Of a DNA stretch of 14,326 nt, positions 6,647-13,019 are shown in pieces. The stretch spans positions 1-14,326 of the forward strand of contig JARLGP010000246.1 of NCBI GenBank assembly GCA_031292735.1, written 5' to 3'. This stretch comes from Holophaga sp. GTDB lineage: Bacteria > Acidobacteriota > Holophagae > Holophagales > Holophagaceae. Position 1 is the first letter of the stretch, and every line of letters begins with the position of its first letter. The position numbers and the translations under genes are program-made. Below the pieces are notes generated by a model that made no database searches, was not told the DNA's origin, and worked only from the letters and a program-made list of their open reading frames with translations.

Positions 6647-8089
6647 TCAACGGCGGCCGGCTTGCAGACTTGCCCGAGGCGCCGGCGCGACCGTCCTCAG
6701 GTACTCGTCGATGCCATGGGCGGCCGCCTTGCCGTCGCCCATGGCCAGGATCACCGTGGCCCCGCCGCGCACGATGTCGCCGCCGGCGAACACCCCGGCC
6801 ATGCTGGTGGCCTGTTTGTCGTCCACCACGATGTTCTTCCACTTGTTCAGCTTCAGGGCCGGCGTGGTGTTGGTGAGCAGGGGGTTGGCGGTGGTGCCCA
6901 GGGCCACCACCACGATGTCGCAGGGCAGCTCGAACTCGCTGCCCGCCACCGGCACCGGCCGGCGCCGGCCGGAAGCGTCCGGTTCGCCCAGCTCCATCTT
7001 CTGCAGTCGCACCGCGCGCACCCAACCCTTCTCATCGCCCAGGACCGCCACGGGCGCCACCAGGAACTGGAAGTCGATGCCCTCCTCCTCGGCGTGCCGG
7101 ATCTCCTCCGCCCGGGCGGGCATCTCGGCCCGGGTGCGGCGGTAGGCGCAGATGGCGTGGCCGGCGCCCAGCCGCTTGGCGGTGCGCACCGAATCCATGG
7201 CCACGTTGCCGGCGCCGAACACCACCACGGTCTCGCCCCGGGCGATGGGAGTGCCCCCTTCCACGTCCATCCAGGCGCCCATGAGGTTGACCCGGGTCAG
7301 GTATTCGTTGGCGGAGTAGACGCCCTTGAAGTTCTCCCCGGGGATGTCCAGGAACATGGGCAGGCCGGCACCGTTGGCGATGAACACGGCGTCGAACTCC
7401 CCGGCGATCTCATCGACCGTCAGGGTGCGGCCGATGATCACGTTGCACTCGATGGTGACGCCCAGGGCGCGCAGGTTCTCCACCTCCCGGTCGACGATGG
7501 TCTTGGGCAGGCGGAATTCCGGGATGCCGTAGCGCAGCACGCCGCCGGTGTCATGCAGCGCCTCGAACACGTGCACCTTGTGGCCCATGCGGGCCAGTTC
7601 GCCGGCGGCGGTCAGGCCGCCCGGACCGGAGCCCACCACCGCCACCCGGAACCCGGAGTGCACAAACGGAGGCTGCTCCCGGGGCATGTTCTCGGCGGCC
7701 CAGTCGGCCACCCAGCGTTCCAGGAAGCCGATGGCCACCGGCTCGCCCTGCTTGCCGCGCACGCAGACGCCTTCGCACTGCACTTCCTGGGGGCAGACCC
7801 GGCCGGTGGTGGCGGGCAGCGCGTTGTCGACCCTGAGGATCTTGGCCGCCCCCCGGAAATCGCCCAGGGCGATGGCCGTGAGGAACTCGGGGATGTGCAC
7901 GCCCACCGGACAACCTTCCATGCATGGCTTGTTCCTGCAGGCCAGGCAGCGGTTGGCCTCTTCCATGGCCAGCTCGGGGGTGAGCCCCTGGTTGACCTCG
8001 CGGAAGTTGCAAGCCCGCTCCTGGGCGTCCTGGGTGATCATCTTGACCCGCTTGATGGTCATGCGCTCTTTGAGGGACAGGTTGGTCAT
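6647..8089 (-). CDS. nfnB: NfnB-type NADPH oxidoreductase subunit (GltA/glutamate synthase small-subunit family)
   Basis: This 480-residue flavoprotein is the large subunit of NADH-dependent reduced ferredoxin:NADP+ oxidoreductase. The pair makes NADPH from NADH and reduced ferredoxin, and can run in reverse. The N-terminal iron-sulfur region has Cys48, 51, 56 and 60 (CLACRNKPCMEGC) and Cys99, 105 and 109 (CPQEVQCEGVC). The FAD-binding fold begins at VAVVGSGPGG (149-158) and the NADPH-binding fold at VVVFGAGNVA (288-297). The C terminus has AGGDIVRGGATVILAMGDG, usual for the family. Automatic annotation often names such proteins GltA glutamate synthase. The NfnA-like partner only 3 bp upstream, and no large GltB subunit in view, favour Nfn (also called SudA in Pyrococcus). 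Start: ATG at 8089 has an AGGA site inside the end of the upstream gene, consistent with translational coupling. Confidence 0.9.
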   Translation of the reverse strand: MTNLSLKERMTIKRVKMITQDAQERACNFREVNQGLTPELAMEEANRCLACRNKPCMEGCPVGVHIPEFLTAIALGDFRGAAKILRVDNALPATTGRVCPQEVQCEGVCVRGKQGEPVAIGFLERWVADWAAENMPREQPPFVHSGFRVAVVGSGPGGLTAAGELARMGHKVHVFEALHDTGGVLRYGIPEFRLPKTIVDREVENLRALGVTIECNVIIGRTLTVDEIAGEFDAVFIANGAGLPMFLDIPGENFKGVYSANEYLTRVNLMGAWMDVEGGTPIARGETVVVFGAGNVAMDSVRTAKRLGAGHAICAYRRTRAEMPARAEEIRHAEEEGIDFQFLVAPVAVLGDEKGWVRAVRLQKMELGEPDASGRRRPVPVAGSEFELPCDIVVVALGTTANPLLTNTTPALKLNKWKNIVVDDKQATSMAGVFAGGDIVRGGATVILAMGDGKAAAHGIDEYLRTVAPAPRASLQAGRR

Positions 8090-8092
8090 GGG

Positions 8093-8938
8093 TCAGTCCT
8101 TTATCAACAATGCGATCTGCTGGTCCAACCGGCAGCCGTGGGCGTCCAGCTCGAGGTAGGTTGCCTGGCGCGCGGCCAGTTCGCGGAAGTCCACCAGGTG
8201 GCCGTCGAATTCCGGGCCGTCCACGCAGGCGAACCTGGTCTTGCCGCCCACCGTCACCCGGCAGCCGCCGCACATGCCGGTGCCGTCCACCATGATGGGG
8301 TTGAGGGAGACGATGGTGCGCACGCCATAGCCCCGGGTGAGGTCGCAGACCGCCTTCATCATCGGCACCGGGCCCACCGCGTAGACCGCCGCGGGGCGCA
8401 GTCCGGGATCGTCCAGGATGCGCTTCAGGGGCAGGGTGACGAAGCCTTTCTCGCCGCCGCTGCCGTCCTCGGTGGTGGTGTGGAGGTGGCTGGAGAACGC
8501 CCCCAGCTCCTTCTGCAGGATGACGTACTTCTCGCTGCGCCCGCCGATGATGGTGGTGAGCTCGTTGCCGGCCTGGGCAAGGCCCTTGGCCAGGGGAAAC
8601 AGCACCGCCGTGCCGGCGCCGCCGCCCACGCAGACCACCCGGCCCAGGCGCTCGATCTCGGTGGCCTGGCCCAGCGGTCCGGCCACGTCGCTCAGGAGGC
8701 CGCCGGCCGGCACCGCCACGATCTCCCGGGTGCTGATGCCCACCGCCTGGATGATGAGGGTGATGGTGCCCGCCGCCGGGTCGTCGTCGGCGATGGTGAG
8801 CGGGATCCGTTCCCGCCCCTGTCCGCAGCGGACGATGACGAACTGGCCCGGCTTGCGCGAGCGCGCCACCCGGGGCGCCTCGATGACCATCCGGTGCAGT
8901 TGGGGCGCGATTTCCTGGTTGTCTAGGACGCGATTCAT
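8093..8938 (-). CDS. nfnA: NfnA-type FAD/NAD-binding [2Fe-2S] subunit
   Basis: This 281-residue protein is the small subunit of the Nfn transhydrogenase, in the PyrK/ferredoxin-NADP reductase family. An N-terminal FAD-binding barrel (about 1-95) is followed by a nucleotide-binding fold starting at VVCVGGGAGTA (101-111). The C-terminal [2Fe-2S] site has Cys223 and Cys226 (MCGGC) and Cys238 (FACVDGPEFD). Only three cysteines lie in the cluster region. In characterised NfnA an Asp serves as the fourth ligand, and Asp218 just before MCGGC is the natural candidate. PyrK is the main alternative, but there is no pyrD neighbour and the nfnB gene follows directly. The ATG at 8938 overlaps the stop of the upstream regulator (ATGA), with AGGAGG 5 nt before it, so its translation is coupled to the regulator. 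It is the middle gene of a regulator-nfnA-nfnB operon. Confidence 0.9.
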   Translation of the reverse strand: MNRVLDNQEIAPQLHRMVIEAPRVARSRKPGQFVIVRCGQGRERIPLTIADDDPAAGTITLIIQAVGISTREIVAVPAGGLLSDVAGPLGQATEIERLGRVVCVGGGAGTAVLFPLAKGLAQAGNELTTIIGGRSEKYVILQKELGAFSSHLHTTTEDGSGGEKGFVTLPLKRILDDPGLRPAAVYAVGPVPMMKAVCDLTRGYGVRTIVSLNPIMVDGTGMCGGCRVTVGGKTRFACVDGPEFDGHLVDFRELAARQATYLELDAHGCRLDQQIALLIKD

Positions 8939-10977
8939 TCACTCCTCCTTGGGGGGTATGGGGGTCGCAGGTCGGTGGATGTGGCGATCTTCTTGTACAG
9001 AGTGGTCCGCGACATGCCCATGGCCCGGGCCACCTGGCTGAGGTTGCCCTTGTGCTGGCCCATCAGGTCGAGGATCTCCTGCTGTTCCTCGGCCTTGAGG
9101 GTCTCCCGGATCTGGCTCCGGCGGTCGCGGAGCGAGAAGGCGCGCGGGACCGGGACCGGGGCCGGGTCCTGGACGCGGATCTCGGTGGCGGTGAGGATCT
9201 CCTCCGTCAACTCGACCGGGTCGAGCCACTGCTGGCAAGGGAGGTTGACCAGTTTCTCCACGAAGTTCTGGAATTCCCGGATATTGCCCGGCCACTGGTG
9301 CTGCTGCAGGCGGTGGATGATCCCCGGGGCCGCCGGCGCGAGGTCGAAGCCGGGCTGCTTGCCAAGCCGTTCGGAAAACACCTTGAACAACAGGGGGATA
9401 TCTTCCTTGTGGTCTCTCAGGGGCGGCAGATTGATGGAAATGATGTTGAGCCGGTAGTACAGGTCCTGGCGGAAATTGCCCTTGGCGATTTCCACGAGGA
9501 GATTCTTGTTGGTCGCGGCGATGATCCTGACGTCCACATGCATGGAATCATCCCCGCCGATCCGGGTGATGGTCTTGTCCTGGAGCACCCGGAGCAGGGA
9601 TACCTGCTGATCCAGCGGCATATCGCCCACCTCGTCCAGGAACAGCGTCCCCCCGGCGGCAAGTTCGAACTTGCCGGGCCTGCCGCGCTTGAGCGCACCC
9701 GTGAAGGCCCCTTCCACGTAGCCGAACAACTCGCTTCCCACCAGCTCCCGGGGTATCGCTCCGCAATTGATGGCGATGAACGGCCCCTGCCGCCGGGCGC
9801 TCTGGTTGTGGATGGCCTGGGCGAACATCTCCTTTCCGGTGCCGCTCTCTCCGCAGAGGAGGACCGTGGTGTCGCTGGCCGCGGCGCTGTTCCCCTGCAG
9901 GATGGCCCTTTTCAGCGCTTTCCCATTGCCGATGATGTCGTCGAAGGTGAATGCCGCGTGGGCCCCGCTGAACCGGTTGATCAGCCTGTTGACCCTGTGG
10001 ATGGGGTTCAGGAAGATGACGTGGTTGGTGATTCTGTCCTGTTCATCCCTGATCGTCTTGGCCGAGGCCAGGCAAAGGGCGGAACTGGTTCTTGCATGGA
10101 TGTTGAGTTCCAGGTCGGTGAACCCGCGGGCCGATGCGATCAGGGCGTCCAGAGGGTTCGGCCTGTCCAGGAACTGGGTGAACGGCCTGCCGATGAGGAG
10201 ATTCGGATCCATCGAAAAAATGTTCTCGGCCACCGGGTTGATCTGCCGGATCACGCCATCCGCGTCCACCACGACCACGCCGTCCGATACCGACAGGAAA
10301 ATATTGTTGAGATGACTGTTCACCAGCATCAGTTCCCGGTTCTTGGTCTGCACCCGGAGCTGTTGCCGGATCGCTTCCGCCGCGGCCACGACCATTCCGA
10401 GGGTGTGCTGGTGGGTGGACTCCACGGGACCGGACATCTCCAGGATTCCGATCACCTGGCCCCATTCATCCCGAATGGGGGCGCCTGAGCAGGTCCAGGG
10501 GTGGTGTTTCATGCAGTAGTGCTCGGCACCGGAAACCTGGAACGGGCGCCCGAGGACCAGGGCGGATCCGACGCCGTTGTTGCCGATCTCTGCCTCGGTC
10601 CACACCGCGCCGGGAATGAAATTGAGGTTGGCATCGCTCCCGATGACCTCGGGCGCCCCCAGCGTCTCCATGAGATAGCCGCGTTCATCGCACAGCACCA
10701 CCCCGAAGCTGGAACTGGCCACAAACTGGTACAGGTTGCCCATGAAGGGCCGGGCGATGTTGATCAGGTCGCTTCGCTTCTCCAGGAGCCGGGCAAGATC
10801 CCCCTTCTCCAGGGTGCGGGTGCTCCGCCCTGCGAACGGATCGAGACCCGCCTCCCGGCAACGCCGCCAGGCTGCGGCGACTTCCGGGCGGAGCAGCTTT
10901 TCATCGAGGTTTCCGGTCTGGATGAATTCAAACCACGCGCTCGTTATCGGAGAGGAAGAACGAAGAGCCTGGTCCAT
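8935..10977 (-). CDS. AcoR-like sigma-54-dependent transcriptional activator (copy 2)
   Basis: A 680-residue enhancer-binding protein, clearly paralogous to the activator at 1742-3733 along its whole length. Order of parts: a GAF-like sensor (about 77-207, HYCMKHHPWTCSGAP at 153-167), a PAS-like region (about 222-327), AAA+ (about 347-575) and a Fis-type HTH (about 637-665, ARAMGMSRTTLYKKI). Walker A GESGTGK is at 376-382, GAFTGA at 423-428 and Walker B Asp448-Glu449, all intact. The linker before the HTH is Pro/Val-rich (PAPVPVP) and there is a short extra C-terminal tail absent from copy 1. Start: ATG at 10977 with AAGGA 7 nt upstream; the in-frame open extension to 11046 is rejected. Its last codons carry the ribosome-binding site of nfnA and its stop overlaps the nfnA start. 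It is thus first gene of the nfnAB operon and probably controls that operon and itself. Confidence 0.93.
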   Translation of the reverse strand: MDQALRSSSPITSAWFEFIQTGNLDEKLLRPEVAAAWRRCREAGLDPFAGRSTRTLEKGDLARLLEKRSDLINIARPFMGNLYQFVASSSFGVVLCDERGYLMETLGAPEVIGSDANLNFIPGAVWTEAEIGNNGVGSALVLGRPFQVSGAEHYCMKHHPWTCSGAPIRDEWGQVIGILEMSGPVESTHQHTLGMVVAAAEAIRQQLRVQTKNRELMLVNSHLNNIFLSVSDGVVVVDADGVIRQINPVAENIFSMDPNLLIGRPFTQFLDRPNPLDALIASARGFTDLELNIHARTSSALCLASAKTIRDEQDRITNHVIFLNPIHRVNRLINRFSGAHAAFTFDDIIGNGKALKRAILQGNSAAASDTTVLLCGESGTGKEMFAQAIHNQSARRQGPFIAINCGAIPRELVGSELFGYVEGAFTGALKRGRPGKFELAAGGTLFLDEVGDMPLDQQVSLLRVLQDKTITRIGGDDSMHVDVRIIAATNKNLLVEIAKGNFRQDLYYRLNIISINLPPLRDHKEDIPLLFKVFSERLGKQPGFDLAPAAPGIIHRLQQHQWPGNIREFQNFVEKLVNLPCQQWLDPVELTEEILTATEIRVQDPAPVPVPRAFSLRDRRSQIRETLKAEEQQEILDLMGQHKGNLSQVARAMGMSRTTLYKKIATSTDLRPPYPPRRSE

Positions 10978-11085
10978 GGGTGCTTCCTTCTGTTCGGGAA
11001 AAGGCGTTGGAGGACTCCCTTTGGGGAATGGCCAATGAACATGCAATTATTTTTGCCGCAAGGAATATGATTTATACTTTATTAA

Positions 11086-11101
11086 TGCATGTTTCGTACC
11101 A
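11086..11101 (-). promoter_or_regulatory. Candidate sigma-54 (-24/-12) promoter for regulator-nfnAB operon
   Basis: On the minus strand TGGTACGAAACATGCA matches TGGCACG-N4-TTGCW with the invariant GG and GC exactly 10 bp apart. The deviations are T for C in the -24 box and A for the first T of the -12 box. The predicted start is near 11075, leaving a leader of about 98 nt before the ATG at 10977. The immediate downstream gene encodes a sigma-54 activator, which fits autoregulation. Confidence 0.55.
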
Positions 11102-11245
11102 TGCGTCCCGCCTTGGGCGGACCGGGCCGTCCAATGGGGGCTATTTTCTGGCGGCATGGATGTTGGATTGAATAGGAGTGATTCGGCAACCCGGATCAAA
11201 CCATCAGCCCCCGGGATTCCTGGCGGGGAGTGTTCCTGTTGCGTC

Positions 11246-11280
11246 CAGTTTCGACACACAGGTGTAAGCCATCTGTAAAC
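11246..11280 (-). promoter_or_regulatory. Candidate activator-binding site (TTACA boxes)
   Basis: On the minus strand TTTACAG and, 12 bp on, TTACACCT occur, followed by TGTGTGTCG. The TTACACCT octamer with a downstream TG and G is shared with the divergent region near 3818-3829. The position, about 170-205 bp upstream of the predicted sigma-54 start, suits an enhancer site. An 8-base match between two regions of this size can occur by chance, so this is tentative. Confidence 0.3.
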
Positions 11281-11391
11281 CCACCCGCGGGGTCATGGGA
11301 AAAGGCCATTAATAAACCTGGTTCCAAGTCGTTCCGAGGGCGGCCCCCCATGCCGGAGCGCCACCAGGATGTTCAAGCTACTTTCTTCGCT

Positions 11392-13002
11392 TCAGTTGCT
11401 CGCCAGCTTGAGGCCCGGGGCCTCCTGCGGGGTCATGGCATACCACTCTCCGGAAGCCAGCAGGCCGATCAGGTTCTCGCGGTTGAACACCACCGGAGCC
11501 GCATGCTCATTGGCGAGGTCCGCTTCCGTCTGCAGGCCGGCCTGGATCGCGTTGGCCTTGGGATCGCTGGCCCGGATGCCGTCGGCCACCTGGAAGGACT
11601 GGTCAGACCCGTCGCGCACCTGGCTCTTGAACCAGGACTGGCACCCCGGCTGCCAGAAATAGAGGGTCAGATCCTCCTGGCGGTGGATGGTCGTCATGGA
11701 GACGTTGAAGGAATACTTGTCCAGGGTGGGCACCTCGATCTCCGCGGGCGTCGACTGGAGCCTCGACTGGGCATTCTGCATCGCCACCTGGGCAATGGCC
11801 AGGTTGGCGGCGGAAAGGGCCACCAGGAGGCCGCCGCCGTTCTGGTTGTTGGTGTTGCTCTGGACCGCCGTGTTGTAGTTCCCTTCGGTGAACCGCACGT
11901 CCCACTCTGCCGCCGCGTAGGCGGGGTTGGGCTCCATGTGGTATTCGGAGATGAAGGTGGAAGCCACCGTCCTGCGGCCCACCTGCTGGTCGGTGGCCTT
12001 GGTGGCCACCCCGGCGACGACCACCACGAACTTGTCCCGGGCATCGGCCGGGAACCTGGCCGCTGCCGGCTTGGCCAGGTCCAGGTCCCGGAACGCGACG
12101 CCGTCGAACTGGAAGGGGAACTCGGTGGCGGTGGCGGCCGGATCGGTGTTTCGGTAGAACATCACGTATTTGGCCATGAGCTGTTCGAGCAGCGCCGGGT
12201 CGGCGCCCTGCTGGTGCAGGTCCGCCAGCAGGGTCTGGAAATCGGTCCAGAACAGGTTCCGGGGATTCAGTTTGGCCGCCAGCTCGATGTATTCCACCAG
12301 CCAGTCCTTGGCCATGCACTTGCCCAGGGCCGGCAGCAGGGGATCGGCGCCCAGCCCGGCCAAACGCGCCGCCCGTTCCTGCAGCAGCCTTGCGTGCCGG
12401 CCCAGCATTTCCGGTTCCGCGGACGACGCGAGGCCCGGGTAGACCGAACAGAATGCCTGGCGGCAATCGCCGTCGAGGTAGGCCTGGAAGGCGTCCTCCT
12501 GGTTCTCGTGGAAGAAGGCCAGCAGCCGCTTCTGGTACGCCTCCATGGCGTCGGCCGCCGGGCTCCTGAACCTGGGGTCCCGGAGCAGCTGGAAATGGTT
12601 GTATTCATCGCTGAGCTGCCGCAGCTGGCCGGCGACCTCCCGGCCCGGAGCCCAGCTGGATTCGGGCATCTCCCCGAGCCCCATGAGGTCGTTGCCGGAC
12701 TGGCAGAGCCGGGCGAAGCGCTTCTGCACCTGGGCGTTGTAGTCCGCGGCGATCTTGAAATACCAGTAGTCCAGTTTCGGCGCCTTGGCGGCCAGATCAT
12801 GGGCATTGGCGTTGTAGGTTTCAAGGAAGGCCTTGGCATGGCCGGCCTCGAACGCGGTCTTGAGTTGCCGGGCGGCGCTGCTGGTGGCCCAGGTGAAGAA
12901 CGAAGGCGGTTCCAGTTTCGCGGGCGCCTGGGCCAGGCCCGCGGCCGGCAGCAGGGCCGCCAGAACCAGGGCGTCCAGAAGGGGGGAGTGGGGGGTTCGC
13001 AT
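11392..13002 (-). CDS. Secreted protein of unknown function
   Basis: I do not recognise this 536-residue protein. It begins with a signal peptide (DALVLAALLPAAGLAQA, cleavage near residue 26), so it should be exported. The first half (about 35-290) is helical and rich in Ala, Leu, Glu and aromatic residues, and could be a TPR-like or other alpha-solenoid fold. Cysteines at 100, 180, 185 and 229 might form disulfides. The second half looks beta-rich (DKFVVVVAGVATK; SFNVSMTTIHRQEDLTLYFWQPG). Between these is an Asn-rich stretch (about 378-388) and a glycine-led hydrophobic segment at 389-408 that could insert in a membrane. The ATG at 13002 has an AGGAAAAGG-type site upstream at a slightly long distance. 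It begins 17 bp after the stop of the next gene upstream on the same strand, so the two are probably one operon. Confidence 0.8.
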   Translation of the reverse strand: MRTPHSPLLDALVLAALLPAAGLAQAPAKLEPPSFFTWATSSAARQLKTAFEAGHAKAFLETYNANAHDLAAKAPKLDYWYFKIAADYNAQVQKRFARLCQSGNDLMGLGEMPESSWAPGREVAGQLRQLSDEYNHFQLLRDPRFRSPAADAMEAYQKRLLAFFHENQEDAFQAYLDGDCRQAFCSVYPGLASSAEPEMLGRHARLLQERAARLAGLGADPLLPALGKCMAKDWLVEYIELAAKLNPRNLFWTDFQTLLADLHQQGADPALLEQLMAKYVMFYRNTDPAATATEFPFQFDGVAFRDLDLAKPAAARFPADARDKFVVVVAGVATKATDQQVGRRTVASTFISEYHMEPNPAYAAAEWDVRFTEGNYNTAVQSNTNNQNGGGLLVALSAANLAIAQVAMQNAQSRLQSTPAEIEVPTLDKYSFNVSMTTIHRQEDLTLYFWQPGCQSWFKSQVRDGSDQSFQVADGIRASDPKANAIQAGLQTEADLANEHAAPVVFNRENLIGLLASGEWYAMTPQEAPGLKLASN

Positions 13003-13019
13003 GATTGCCGGGCCTTTTC

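Larger units (their letters stand above)
10978..11391. other. 414-bp intergenic region upstream of the regulator-nfnAB operon
   Basis: No convincing gene is seen here. It contains an unusually AT-rich island (about 11039-11094), the sigma-54 promoter candidate at 11086-11101, and TTACA-type boxes at 11246-11280. A short 5-bp hairpin (CCGCC/GGCGG) lies near 11109-11121. A 29-codon plus-strand frame opening with GTG near 11178 has an AGGAG-like site, but nothing else supports it. No clear terminator was found after the stop codon at 11392. Confidence 0.6.

Noticed and set aside
6647..8089. Glutamate synthase small subunit in nitrogen assimilation
   Set aside because: No large glutamate synthase gene is nearby, and an NfnA-like subunit is directly coupled, so Nfn transhydrogenase fits better.
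6329..8926. Long plus-strand open frame across nfnB and nfnA
   Set aside because: It is antisense to two proteins with intact cofactor motifs and crosses the strong hairpin at 6598-6636; composition is typical of a shadow frame.
11043..11058. GGCAAAAATAATTGCA on the minus strand as a sigma-54 promoter
   Set aside because: GG and GC are 11 bp apart rather than 10; the site at 11086-11101 has the exact spacing.
11178..11267. 29-codon plus-strand small ORF with an AGGAG-like site
   Set aside because: It starts with GTG, lacks any recognisable composition, and overlaps candidate regulatory boxes.
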